The notes beneath the pieces were generated by a model that worked only from the letters and a program-made list of their open reading frames with translations, was not told the origin of the DNA and made no database searches. A program made the position numbers and the translations under genes. A DNA stretch of 64,000 nt from NCBI GenBank assembly GCA_963716095.1, contig CAVQSV010000023.1, forward strand, positions 62,001-126,000, in the 5' to 3' direction. Below are positions 26,918-36,506 of the stretch, one piece after another. The stretch is from Sva-07 sp963716095 (GTDB lineage Bacteria; Actinomycetota; Acidimicrobiia; Acidimicrobiales; Ilumatobacteraceae). Positions within the stretch are counted from its first letter, which is position 1, and every line of letters starts with the position of its first letter.

Positions 26918-28210
26918 ATGGGTGACGTCTGGCCACAACTGCTCCTCGTTGCGATCCTCGTGTTGGTGAACGCTGCGTTCGCTGGAACCGAGCTGGCACT
27001 GGTGTCGCTCCGCGAGAGCCAGCTCCAACGACTGGAGGAGCGTTCGGCGACCGGCGCCGTGCTCGCCAGGCTTGCCCGCCAACCCAACCAGTTCCTCGCC
27101 ACCATCCAAGTGGGCATCACGTTGGCCGGGTTCCTCGCATCGGCGGCCGCAGCTGTCTCGCTCGCCGAACCACTCGAGGAGCCACTCAGCTTCCTCGGGG
27201 GCGCCGCCGGCCCGGTGTCGGTGATCCTGGTCACGCTGATCCTCGCCTACTTCACGCTCGTGTTCGGCGAACTCGCACCCAAACGCCTCGCCATGCAGCG
27301 CGCCGAGAGGTGGGGCATGGTGATGGCCCGCCCGCTCAACGTGCTCTCGACGCTGACCAAACCGGTCGTCTGGCTGCTGTCGAAGTCGACCGACATCGTC
27401 GTCCGCGTGCTCGGCGGCGACCCCAATCGTCAACGCGAGGAGGTCACCGGCGACGAGTTGCGCGACATGGTCGCCATTCACGAGACGTTCGATCCAGAGC
27501 AGCGCCAGATCATCGACGGAGCGTTCGAGATCTCCGAGCGCACGCTCGACGAGGTCATGGTGCCACGCTCCGACGTCGTCGTGATCGATTCCGAGTCCAG
27601 CTGCAGCCAAGCGCTGGACGTGCTCGTCGAAACCGGTCACTCGCGGGCTCCGGTCGCCGAGAAGCGCAACCTCGACCGGCCGGTGGGAATGGTCCGCCTC
27701 CGCAGCCTGCTCGACCGCGGTGACGATCCGGTGACATCGGTGATCCGTGACATCCCAGCGTTCCCGGACGCGGCTCGGGTGCTGACCGCGCTGCGCGAGT
27801 TCCAGTCGATGCGCACGCAGATGGCCGTGGTGGTCGACGAGTACGCCCGAACGATCGGCATCGTCACCGTCGAGGACCTCGTCGAAGAACTCGTCGGCGA
27901 GATCTGGGACGAGACCGACCCGAACACGGCCGATGTCATCCACGAGCCCGATGGCACGATCGTGATCCCCGGCACGTATCCGTTCCACGACCTGGTCGAC
28001 CTGGACGTGGAGCTCCCCGATGGCGACTACACCACGGTCGCCGGACTCGTCCTCGATGCGATGAATCGGTTCCCCGATCCAGGTGAGTCGGTCGAGATCG
28101 ACGGCTGGCAGATCACGATCCGCAGCGTCGGGCGCCACCGCATCACCCAGGTCGCCCTCAACCCGGTCGAACCGGTCGACGATCAGCGAACGGTTGCGAT
28201 CAACCAGTAG
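26918..28210 (+). CDS. HlyC/CorC-type transporter with DUF21, CBS pair and CorC domain
   Basis: A 430-residue membrane protein. It has a DUF21 domain with three or four helices (residues 5-150), a CBS pair (EVMVPRSDV to EDLVEELVGEIWDE), and a CorC_HlyC C-terminal domain. These proteins are linked to magnesium, cobalt or sodium extrusion and to CNNM proteins. The ATG at 26918 follows a hydrophobic stretch start. The last 28 bases overlap the convergent methyltransferase gene. Confidence 0.88.
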   Translation: MGDVWPQLLLVAILVLVNAAFAGTELALVSLRESQLQRLEERSATGAVLARLARQPNQFLATIQVGITLAGFLASAAAAVSLAEPLEEPLSFLGGAAGPVSVILVTLILAYFTLVFGELAPKRLAMQRAERWGMVMARPLNVLSTLTKPVVWLLSKSTDIVVRVLGGDPNRQREEVTGDELRDMVAIHETFDPEQRQIIDGAFEISERTLDEVMVPRSDVVVIDSESSCSQALDVLVETGHSRAPVAEKRNLDRPVGMVRLRSLLDRGDDPVTSVIRDIPAFPDAARVLTALREFQSMRTQMAVVVDEYARTIGIVTVEDLVEELVGEIWDETDPNTADVIHEPDGTIVIPGTYPFHDLVDLDVELPDGDYTTVAGLVLDAMNRFPDPGESVEIDGWQITIRSVGRHRITQVALNPVEPVDDQRTVAINQ

Positions 28211-29022
28211 TGGTGCGGGTTGATCCCGTCGAACTCCTGGTTGACGGCGCCCCGACCCGTGATCCGACTCTTCGGATTGCGCCAGATCTCGATGTCGGTC
28301 AACAGCGGTGACAGTGGACCGATCAACTCGTCGGGCTGCAGGCGATTCGCCTGCCACCCGAGGCGAGCTGCGAGGCGGCGCTGGGAGAGCCACGGACCGA
28401 ACTTCGGGATCCTGAACAGCCCACGGGTGACGGCGCCGAGCGGCAGCAACACGATGTCCTGCGCGCTGCGCGCCCGATAGTTGAGCACCACCTTGCCGCC
28501 CGGTCGTGTGATGCGAACTGCCTCGGAGGTCAGCTCGAGCGCATCGTCGGCGTCGCAGTGCTGCAGGGTGATGTAGCTGAAGGCCACGTCGGTCGAGTTC
28601 GGTGGCAGATCCAGAGTGTGGCCGTCGATGACGTGGCTCGTGCGGAGACGGTCGATCTTGCCGAACTGGCTGACGGTCTCGAAGCACCGCTCGAGGAATC
28701 CGGCGTCGAGGTCGCAGGCGACCACCGAGGCGTACTCGCGGGTGAACGCGCACGTCATGCGCCCGATGCCGGACCCGATCTCGACGATGGTCTTGTCGTC
28801 TGGCCCACGACCCGTGGCGTCGACGGCTCGAAGCCCGAACACGGTGAGGTAGGCAGGCACCTCGGAGTCGCCACTGGCGACGAACTGTTCGAGTGTGAGT
28901 TCACTGCCGGTCTCGTTGTTGAACACCCAGCCGGTGGTACGAACGACGTCGTCACCGCTGGCTTGACGTTCACTGGTCTGGCCTGCGGCCTTCCACGGCA
29001 CCAGTTGGGGGCGACGACGCAT
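28183..29022 (-). CDS. SAM-dependent class I methyltransferase
   Basis: A 279-residue protein with motif I VEIGSGIGRMTCAF, the acidic end of strand 2 (VACDLDAG), and motif IV/post-I in VAFSYITLQHCDAD. The C-terminal half has LNYRARSAQDIV and LLPLGAVTRGL and ends GINPHHYWLIATVR. The target is not recognisable; a small molecule or a lipid is plausible. It is convergent with the CorC gene and divergent from asd. ATG 29022 is taken over 29055 because MRRRPQLVPW is a normal start. Confidence 0.78.
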   Translation of the reverse strand: MRRRPQLVPWKAAGQTSERQASGDDVVRTTGWVFNNETGSELTLEQFVASGDSEVPAYLTVFGLRAVDATGRGPDDKTIVEIGSGIGRMTCAFTREYASVVACDLDAGFLERCFETVSQFGKIDRLRTSHVIDGHTLDLPPNSTDVAFSYITLQHCDADDALELTSEAVRITRPGGKVVLNYRARSAQDIVLLPLGAVTRGLFRIPKFGPWLSQRRLAARLGWQANRLQPDELIGPLSPLLTDIEIWRNPKSRITGRGAVNQEFDGINPHHYWLIATVR

Positions 29023-29123
29023 GCCTGGAGTGTGCCAGAGCAATCGTCGATCCACCCAGCGCGGCCTTCGACGACGTGAAACCCGCAGCGGCCCCGTCGA
29101 TCCCGACCGTTATCGTTTCGGTC

Positions 29124-30170
29124 ATGTCTGGAGCACTACGCGTCGGTGTCGTCGGAGCAACGGGGCAGGTCGGCAGCGTCATGCGCCGTCTGCTCGACGA
29201 GCGCAACTTCCCGGTGAGCGAGATGCGCTACTTCGCATCCGCCCGTTCGGCTGGGACCACCCTGCCGTGGAAGGGAACCGACATCGTGGTCGAGGACGCC
29301 GAACTCGCCGATGCGAGCGGCCTCGACATCGCACTGTTCTCGGCCGGCGCCACGTCGTCTCGGGCGCTGGCGCCCAAGTTCGCTGCCGCAGGTGCGATCG
29401 TGATCGACAACTCCTCGGCGTTCCGCATGGATCCCGAGGTGCCGCTCGTCGTTTCAGAGGTCAACGGCCATCTCGCGCACCACCCGCCGAAGGGCATCAT
29501 CGCCAACCCGAACTGCACCACGATGGCGTTCATGCCGGTGATCAAGCCGCTGCACGAGGAGGCCGGCCTCACCCGGCTGGTCGTGTCGACGTATCAGGCG
29601 GTGTCCGGTGGCGGGCTCAGCGGTGTCGACGAGCTCGACAAGCAGGCACGCGAAGTCGTCGATCGGGCTGCGGAACTGACCCACGATGGCAACGCCGTCG
29701 AGTTCCCGGCTCCGTCGAAGTTCGTCAAGCCGATCGCGTTCAACGTGTTGGCACTGGCCGGATCGATCGTCGACGATGGTTCCTTCGAGACCGACGAGGA
29801 GCAGAAGTTGCGCAACGAGAGCCGCAAGATCCTCGACATCCCGGGGCTCCTGGTGTCGGGCACGTGCGTGCGGGTCCCGGTCTTCACCGGTCATTCGTTG
29901 TCGATCAACGCCGAGTTCGAGCGCCCGATCGGCGTCGAGCGGGCGACCGAGCTGCTGGCCGGCGCCGAGGGTGTGGTGCTGTCGGAGGTGCCGACTCCGT
30001 TGGAGGCCGCCGGCCAGGACCCGTGCTACGTCGGGCGCTTGCGAGTCGACGAAGGTGCACCGGCCGGGCGGGGGTTGGCGATGTTCGTCAGCAACGACAA
30101 CCTGCGCAAGGGTGCCGCCCTCAATGCCATCCAGATCGCGGAGCTGGTGCAACGAGCCGGGACGAGCTGA
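29124..30170 (+). CDS. asd: Aspartate-semialdehyde dehydrogenase
   Basis: NADP-dependent reduction of aspartyl phosphate to the semialdehyde, the second step of the aspartate family pathway. The Rossmann start is VGATGQVGSVMRRLL. The catalytic Cys131 is in NPNCTTM, and the phosphate-binding and second catalytic site lie in the region near the C-terminus. It has 348 residues. ATG 29124 is chosen since the upstream residues are not family-like. It serves with lysC, which is about 3.8 kb upstream on the same strand. Confidence 0.95.
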   Translation: MSGALRVGVVGATGQVGSVMRRLLDERNFPVSEMRYFASARSAGTTLPWKGTDIVVEDAELADASGLDIALFSAGATSSRALAPKFAAAGAIVIDNSSAFRMDPEVPLVVSEVNGHLAHHPPKGIIANPNCTTMAFMPVIKPLHEEAGLTRLVVSTYQAVSGGGLSGVDELDKQAREVVDRAAELTHDGNAVEFPAPSKFVKPIAFNVLALAGSIVDDGSFETDEEQKLRNESRKILDIPGLLVSGTCVRVPVFTGHSLSINAEFERPIGVERATELLAGAEGVVLSEVPTPLEAAGQDPCYVGRLRVDEGAPAGRGLAMFVSNDNLRKGAALNAIQIAELVQRAGTS

Positions 30171-30210
30171 TCGCAGCGATCACGACGGCCGGCGCCCGGC
30201 ACCGACGACC

Positions 30211-30489
30211 TCAGCAGACGCAGGGAATGCTGTCGCACTTGGGGCAGCCATCGGCGAAACGCGCGATGGCTTCGTCGAGATCGACTCCCTGCTGATTGGC
30301 GAGTGTCGCCACCCACGCCACGACATCGCCGAACTCGTGCACCCGGTCCTCATGGGTGCCCTTGCGCACCGCCTGGGCCAGCTCACCGATCTCCTCGGCG
30401 AGCCACGCCACCGTCGCCGACACGCCCCGCTCGCGGTCGCGGTCTCCGTAGGTGCGTTCGATGACATCCTGCAGTTCGGCGAAGTCCAC
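30211..30489 (-). CDS. MazG-like nucleotide pyrophosphohydrolase with Cys-rich tail
   Basis: A 92-residue all-alpha protein. The EExxE-type metal motif is in LAEEIGELAQAVRKG and the second acidic cluster in HEFGDVVAWVATLANQ. It is of MazG/dUTPase-like size and would hydrolyse a nucleoside triphosphate to its monophosphate. The C-terminus carries a compact cysteine cluster (CPKCDSIPCVC), possibly a zinc site, which is unusual. Start GTG 30489 is inferred from VDFAELQDVI. It lies between asd and the helicase gene. Confidence 0.78.
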   Translation of the reverse strand: MDFAELQDVIERTYGDRDRERGVSATVAWLAEEIGELAQAVRKGTHEDRVHEFGDVVAWVATLANQQGVDLDEAIARFADGCPKCDSIPCVC

Positions 30490-30526
30490 GACCGGCGACC
30501 GTAGCAAGGCCGGATGCCGGCTTCCG

Positions 30527-32336
30527 TCAGGCGTCGACGGCCATGGCAGCTCCGACTTCGAAGCTCGGCTGGAAGTCGGCCATGCGCGGATCGGCGTTGA
30601 CGACGACGAGATAGGAGGAGTCGTGGCCGGGCACTGTCGACGACACCCTGGTCATCGATGCGTACCCGAGACGACGCGAGCGCTCCTCCATACCGATACC
30701 CACCACCACCGCTGGGCTGTCCCACCCCTTGTAGCTGTGCACGGTGCAGCCCTTCACGGCATCGGCCTCCGGCCAGAATCGCCCCTTGCTGCGATGGCGC
30801 TCGTCGGGATCGCGGCTGTACACGTGATGGGTGGAGTATCCGGCCGCCTCGATCTCACGTGCGGCGGCCAACCCGTCGTGGTGGTATTCGCACAGGTACA
30901 CCACATCGCGCGGCGCGAGGTCGGCATTTTCCTGCAGCAACCGCACGACTTCGCGGCCGACCGCCACACCGAGATCCGCCACCCGCTCGACGTTCCGCCA
31001 CGATCGCACCGCGCTCGAGACGTGACCGACCACGATGGCCTGGTCGTCGGCGATCTCGGGCACCACCGCATCCTCGGCGATGTAGGACTGTGCGAACTCG
31101 TTCGTCGCCCGGACGAGCTCCGGGGCCATGCGATACGACCGAGTCATCCGGATCCACGGTTCGGTGAACCCGGCTGCGGTCAACGTGTCCGGGTCGTCCC
31201 ACGCCGACTTGCCGTACAGATCGACGGTCGAGTCGGCGACGAGCAGCATCTCGCCGTCCGGTCGAACGACGTGCTCGCGTAGGAGATTCCACCAGTCGAG
31301 CATGAAGTCCTGACCCTCGTCGACGAGGACGGCGTCGAACCGGCGATCGAATCCGGCCGCGAGGACGTCGCGTGTCTTGACCACGACCTTGACCGGCCAC
31401 GTGCCCCGGGCGGGTTCCTCGGCGACGATGCCCGCCTGCGCAGCATCATCGACGACGCGAGAACAGAACGTGTGAAAACTCGTGCAGGTCACGCGTGCCG
31501 GGTTCGCGCCCAGCTCGGCGCATCGCTCGACGACGAGCCGGCGAAGGTGGTTCGCGAGGGTCGAGTTGAAACACAGCACCAACACACTGCGGCCCTCCGC
31601 CGCGACGCGGGCCGCACGAGCGGCCAATGCGAACGACTTGCCGCTCCCGGCGGTCCCGGCCACCCCGCGAATACGGGCACCGGCGGAGTTGGCTGCGACG
31701 CGACGGGCGTCGTCGCTCAGTTGCACCGGGGCGACCGCATCGTGCACCAGCCCATCGACGACGAGTCCGCTGCGAAGGCGAGCGACCGAGGCAGGCGGTG
31801 CGGTGGTCGTGCCAGGTCCGTCGACGAGGAATGGCAACCGATCCTCGAGGTCATCCCGCGACCAGAGCAGCACGACGTCCATGGGGTCACCCATGTCGGT
31901 CGAGAGCAGTGCTGCGGCTTCCGCTCCGGAACAGTTCGGGAGCACCACGACCGATCGAACGGACGCGCCGGGCTCACGGGCGTCGCCGGGGAACGCGAAG
32001 AACTGCTCGTACACCGTGTTGCGATGTCGCCGCGCCACCGCGAGGGGCCGCTCGGTGCTGGCCCCCCACTCTGCCGTCGGCGCCCAGCACCTCGATGCGG
32101 CCGTCGACGGTGCGCCGATGGTCGGCTGCGCTCCAGTCGACGACATCGACGGTGACGACACCGCGTTGATCGTGCACCAGCAACAGGTCGGGCACGTCCT
32201 GGCCGACCTTCGGTCGGACGTGAACGGTCCAGTCGTCACTGAGCGTCTGCAATGCATCGAACACCGTCCGCGCAGCAGAGTCGAGCGGCTGTTGCAGCTC
32301 GTCGAGATGATCGATGGACGGTCGGATGATGGCCAC
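30527..32336 (-). pseudogene. NERD-domain / UvrD-Rep-type helicase, split by a C6-run frameshift
   Basis: The first 90 residues form a nuclease-related (NERD) domain (PDLLLVHDQRGVVTVDVVDW); a UvrD-family helicase follows. Visible helicase motifs are the Walker A GTAGSGKSFAL, motif II VLVDEGQDFM, motif III-IV LVADSTVDLYGK, and motif VI TVHSYKGWDSP. At the run of six C at 32062-32067 the frame changes, and removing one base joins the two parts. Start GTG 32336 gives about 600 residues in the joined form. NERD-helicase fusions are often linked to DNA repair or phage defence, but this is solitary. Confidence 0.78.
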
Positions 32337-32457
32337 GGCATTCCCCGTTCAGGCAGGCGGACGAGGTGTCATCGGCACGCGCAGCAGCAACCTTGAGAAC
32401 GAATTCGGCTCGGAATCCGAGCGGTGTTCGCCTCGGGGCTCGACACCGAGGAACACG

Positions 32458-32535
32458 TGGTCGGGGTGAGAGGATTTGAACCTCCGGCCTCCACGTCCCG
32501 AACGTGGCGCGCTAACCAAGCTGCGCTACACCCCG
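32458..32535 (-). tRNA. tRNA-Pro (anticodon CGG)
   Basis: A full cloverleaf on the minus strand. The acceptor stem is CGGGGTG with CACCCCG. The anticodon loop TTCGGGA is closed by CCACG/CGTGG, so the anticodon is CGG. The T loop is TTCAAAT, closed by GGAGG/CCTCT. The 3' CCA is encoded, at 32458-32460, which is not universal in actinobacteria. Confidence 0.95.
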
Positions 32536-32550
32536 TAGCGGCTGGCAATA

Positions 32551-33024
32551 CTATCCGGCGGTTGCGGGTTCTTCCTCGGAGGAATCTTCAGCCACGTCCG
32601 GGAGTGGCACCATCGCCTCGACCGGCGCCGCGTCGGGGGCCAAGCCTTCGGTGTAGACGCCACCGGCCACGATCGCATCCGCTGCACGCCGAAGCCGAAG
32701 CGCGTCGAGCGGCTTGACCAACCAGCCCTCGGCCCCGCTGCGGCGCGCCAGGTGGAGGTCGGCTCGACGGTCGAGCAGCATGAGCACGGGAACGTGGTCG
32801 AGTGCACCGGCCGACTCGTCGAGACGCAGCGCCATCGTGACCGCCATGGCGCCCATCGAGCCGACCTGGAGGTCGAGGATCGCGAGATCGGGCATGCGCT
32901 CCGCGACCTGACGAGCCACCGCTCGCCCCTCGCGGCACACGGTGAAATGGACGTCGTCGTCGCCGAGCGCAGCGATGACCTCGTCGACGATCCAATCGGC
33001 GTCGGTGGCAAGCAGGATGTGCAC
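32551..33024 (-). CDS. Stand-alone response-regulator receiver protein
   Basis: A 157-residue receiver domain with no output domain. The phospho-acceptor Asp is in DLAILDLQVGSMG, and the conserved Lys lies in EGWLVKPLDALRLRRAADAI. A short acidic tail rich in Glu follows. Start GTG 33024 (VHILLATDADW) gives the usual first strand; ATG 33045 is an alternative overlapping the upstream gene. It lies 10 bases after the ArsA-like ATPase pair and may act with them. No sensor kinase is adjacent. Confidence 0.8.
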   Translation of the reverse strand: MHILLATDADWIVDEVIAALGDDDVHFTVCREGRAVARQVAERMPDLAILDLQVGSMGAMAVTMALRLDESAGALDHVPVLMLLDRRADLHLARRSGAEGWLVKPLDALRLRRAADAIVAGGVYTEGLAPDAAPVEAMVPLPDVAEDSSEEEPATAG

Positions 33025-33034
33025 GACGCAGACG

Positions 33035-34186
33035 CTACCCGTCATCGACCGGATGGTCGAAGAGATGCGCAGCGATCAGCCACAGACCATCGAGATCGTG
33101 CACGTCACCGTCGAGCAGCGGCAGCACGACGAGACGCTCACCGCCGACGATGTCGGCGAGCGGAGCGATCACGTCGAGCTCCAGATCACGCATCGAGCGA
33201 AGCGTGGCCACGTTCTCCCACAGCACCCCGAGCAACTCGTGGTCGCCGGCACGGGCATCGTCAGCGGCGCCAGCGGCCTCACCGGCGCTGCCTTCACCGA
33301 ACTCGGGGTGGGTGCGGTTGACGATCGCCGTCGTGACTCCCACGCCCTGTTCGTCGAGCTGCTTGGCGAACCACACCGCCTCGTCGATCGTGTCGTGGCG
33401 AGGCGCGGCGACGACGACGAACGACGTCTCCGGCGCCCGGATCAACCGAACGACGTCATCGGCGCGTTCGCGGAACCCCGTCTCCATGCCGGCGAACGCC
33501 TGGAAGAACGCCACCGAGTCGGCGAGCACGTCGGAGCCGACCACCTTGCCGATCGCCCTCAGGACCGGCTGCGTCGCTGTGCCGATCACCTTCAGCCCAC
33601 CGCGGGTCGGCAGCATCAGCAGTCGGAACAACCGGTGATCGAGGAATCGAGCGAGCACCCCCGGCGCCTCGAGGAAGTCGAGCGCGTTGCGGCTGGGCGG
33701 TGTGTCGACGACCACCAGATCGAAGCGGTCGTCGCCGTGCAGGTCGTGCAACGTCTCGGCCGCCATGTACTCCTGCGTGCCGCTCAGCGCGCCGGCGATG
33801 TTGCGGTAGAAGGGATTCGAGAGGATGCGTTCGATCTGTTCGTCGGAATCCGCGTGGCGCCGCACCAGCCCATCGAACGTTGCTGCGGTGTCGAGCATCA
33901 TCGCCCACAGCTCGCCGCCATCGGCTCCGTCCGTGAGATCCGTGCAGTGGCGTTGATCCAACTCGATGCGTTGAGGTTCAGAGGCCAGACCGCCCTCGAG
34001 TCCGAGTGCATCGGCCAGACGGCGCGCCGGGTCGATGGTGACCACCACCGCCCGACGTCCACGCCGAGCGGCTTCCAAGCCCAGCACCGCGGCGGTGGTC
34101 GTCTTGCCGACCCCACCCGAGCCGCAACACACGATCACGGTCGAGGCGTCGATCACGTCGAGATCGACGCCTGCGTCCCCGGTCAT
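33035..34186 (-). CDS. ArsA/Get3-family ATPase, second subunit (BagB/Rv3680-like)
   Basis: A 383-residue deviant Walker ATPase. The P-loop is CGSGGVGKTTTAA, in which the usual Lys of the deviant Walker A (KGGVGKTT) is replaced by Ser; a second conserved motif is VVVDTPPSRNALDFL. The upstream gene has an intact motif. Such pairs, like mycobacterial Rv3679/Rv3680, form a heterocomplex, and one partner lacks the signature Lys. The ATG at 34186 overlaps the stop of the partner gene as ATGA. A role in protein handling or stress is inferred by homology only. Confidence 0.85.
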   Translation of the reverse strand: MTGDAGVDLDVIDASTVIVCCGSGGVGKTTTAAVLGLEAARRGRRAVVVTIDPARRLADALGLEGGLASEPQRIELDQRHCTDLTDGADGGELWAMMLDTAATFDGLVRRHADSDEQIERILSNPFYRNIAGALSGTQEYMAAETLHDLHGDDRFDLVVVDTPPSRNALDFLEAPGVLARFLDHRLFRLLMLPTRGGLKVIGTATQPVLRAIGKVVGSDVLADSVAFFQAFAGMETGFRERADDVVRLIRAPETSFVVVAAPRHDTIDEAVWFAKQLDEQGVGVTTAIVNRTHPEFGEGSAGEAAGAADDARAGDHELLGVLWENVATLRSMRDLELDVIAPLADIVGGERLVVLPLLDGDVHDLDGLWLIAAHLFDHPVDDG

Positions 34187-35073
34187 GGTTCGCGCCTCAG
34201 CGTGTCTGCGAGCTGTTCGATGTCGATCGAGGTCAGTCCGGCCACCAGACGCGCCGGCAGGGTCACCTTCGGGATCGGCAGCTCGGTGGCGAGGCGGGCG
34301 ATCTCGGCCGCTTCCATCGCCCGGCGAGCCCGCCGAAACGCCGCTGCGTCGACCAGGCACCGGGCTGCGGCGGGGTCGAGGTCGGCGACCGCGTCGCGAA
34401 CCGATTCGTCGTCGGGAAGCGCATCCCCCACGTCGACACCGTTGACGACCACCGGACCGAGTTGCACCCCGACGTCGTCTTCGAGGGCGAATGCGGTCTC
34501 GACCACTTCGTTGACCGGTGTCGTCTCGGGAAGCGTGACCAGCACCACCTGGCAGCGATCGGGGTCGTGCAGCAGTTCGAGGACGTCGTCGGCCTGGGCG
34601 CGAACCGGGCCCGAGGCGACGGCATCGGCAAGGCCGGCAGCGGACGTGAGGAACGTGATCGCATGGCCGGCGGCCGGACCGTCGACCACGATCAGGTCGT
34701 AGTCGCCCGAGCGTTCGAGTTGTTTGATCTTGCCGAGCACCACGATGTCGTCGATTCCCGGTGCTGCGGTGCCGACCACGTCGATCACACCGGTGCGGTT
34801 CAGGCGCTTCGCGATCCGTGCGAACCCGTGCTCACGCAGGTACTCGTCGAGCGCCTCGGGCGCCGAGATGGCAAGGACGTCGAGATCGGGGAGCAGATCG
34901 GCGAGGGCGGGCTTTCCGTCGAGCTCGACAACGAGGACGCGCCGCCCTGCGTCTGATGCGGCACGGGCGATCACAGCCGTTACCGTGGTCTTTCCCACAC
35001 CCCCCTTGCCCGCCACCACGACGACGCGGGCAGCAGTCAACGACTGCAGCGGGAACTCGCTTTCTGGAGGCAC
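34183..35073 (-). CDS. ArsA/Get3-family ATPase, first subunit (BagA/Rv3679-like)
   Basis: A 296-residue soluble ATPase with the complete deviant Walker A motif GKGGVGKTTVTAV near residue 22, and VVDGPAAGHAITFL as the switch II region. It forms a coupled pair with the second ATPase (ATGA overlap). Start GTG 35073 sits only two bases from the divergent NfeD start, so it may instead begin at TTG 35040. A GET3-like tail-anchored protein role has been proposed for such actinobacterial pairs; here it is inference. Confidence 0.82.
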   Translation of the reverse strand: MPPESEFPLQSLTAARVVVVAGKGGVGKTTVTAVIARAASDAGRRVLVVELDGKPALADLLPDLDVLAISAPEALDEYLREHGFARIAKRLNRTGVIDVVGTAAPGIDDIVVLGKIKQLERSGDYDLIVVDGPAAGHAITFLTSAAGLADAVASGPVRAQADDVLELLHDPDRCQVVLVTLPETTPVNEVVETAFALEDDVGVQLGPVVVNGVDVGDALPDDESVRDAVADLDPAAARCLVDAAAFRRARRAMEAAEIARLATELPIPKVTLPARLVAGLTSIDIEQLADTLRREP

Positions 35074-35075
35074 CT

Positions 35076-36477
35076 GTGCGAAGACTAGCGATCGGCTTGC
35101 TCACGCTGATGGCCGGGCTCACACTGATCGGACCGGCGGCCCACGCCCAAGACGATTCGGAGGCCCCTGCCGACGTCCGCCGAGTCGACGTGTTGCAGGT
35201 CAGCGGCTTCATCGACCCGATCCTGGTCTCCGAGATCGACGCTGCGATCGATCGTGCGGTCGAGGAGGACTCGCAGGCGCTGATCCTGCAGGTCAACAGC
35301 GACGGCACGGTCGTCGACGACGACGTGGTCGAGGACCTCCTGGTCCGCGTTGCCGATGCACCGGTGCCGATCGGGATCTGGGTCGGGCCCAGTGGCGCAC
35401 GTTTCTACGGCACCGCCGCCCAACTCCTGGCCGTCGCCGACGTCACCGGAATGGCCCCGGGCGCACGGGTCGGCTACATCGGTGTCCCACTCGACCCGCC
35501 GGGTCTTCCCGACGGCGTCACGATCGACTTCGGCATCGCCGAGGAACGGCTCCGCAACGGCTCGGTCGGCTTGTCCGACGCCCGCACGCTCGACGTGTTC
35601 AAGCAGCGCATCGACGACGAGGGCATCCCGACGATCTCCAACATGGTCGCTGCGATGGACGGCTACGAGGAGAACGGCGTCGTGCTGGTCACCACCGAGC
35701 TCGTCGTGCTCGACGACGGCTCGACCCGGTTCGACACGGTCTCGGTGGTCCGGTTCGCCAAGCTGTCGCTGATCGACCAGCTGTTCCACACCGTCGCCAG
35801 CCCGCCGGTCGCGTACCTGCTGTTGCTGACCGGCTTGGCCCTCCTGGTCTTCGAGTTCTTCACCGCCGGCGTCGGTATCGCCGGGGCCGTCGGTGCCGTC
35901 TGCACACTGCTCGCGTTCACCGGGCTCGCGGTGCTCCCCACACGCCCATGGGCGGTCGTGCTCATCATGCTCGCGATGCTCGCCTTCGCGGTCGACGTCC
36001 AGGTCGGGAATTCCGCGCTTCTGGACCGGCGTGGGCATCGTGCTCACGATCATCAGCAGCTGGTTCCTGTTCGAGCCGATCCCCGGCGCGTCGATGCGCC
36101 CGTCGTGGCTTGCGCTGATCGCCGGGATCGGCGGCATCGCCCTCACGTTCATCGTCGGCATGCCGTCGATGGTGCGTACCCGGTTCGCGACCCCGACGAT
36201 CGGTCGTGAATGGATGATCGGTCGGGAGGGCACCGCGCTCGAGGCCGTCGATCCCGACGGCCTCGTCGAGGTCAACTCGGCCACTTGGCGAGCCCGAACG
36301 AACCGCGCAACACCCATTGCGGCGGGCGACCCGATCCGGGTGGCGGCGATCGACGGGGTCACGCTCGACGTCGAACCGCTCGAAGGTGCTGCTCGCGACT
36401 ACCGCGAGATGCGCAAGAAGTCGCCCGAGGCCGACGTGTCCTCACCGGCGATGAGCGACACCACCGACGAGCGCTAG
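35076..36477 (+). pseudogene. NfeD-like membrane protein, split by a single-base frameshift
   Basis: A signal peptide (VRRLAIGLLTLMAGL, cleavage after AHA) is followed by a ClpP-like serine-protease domain related to NfeD1b (about residues 30-230). Four transmembrane helices come next, then a soluble OB-like NfeD C-terminal domain (GREGTALEAVDPDGLVEVN). The frame shifts at 36009-36011 (GGG), after VDVQVG; dropping one base joins it to IPRFWTGVGIV. Start GTG 35076 has GGAGG six bases before. NfeD proteins are associated with membrane quality control, often with stomatin, but no stomatin gene is nearby. Confidence 0.82.
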
Positions 36478-36506
36478 CTCGCCCGGTCGGGGCGCACCGG
36501 GGACGG

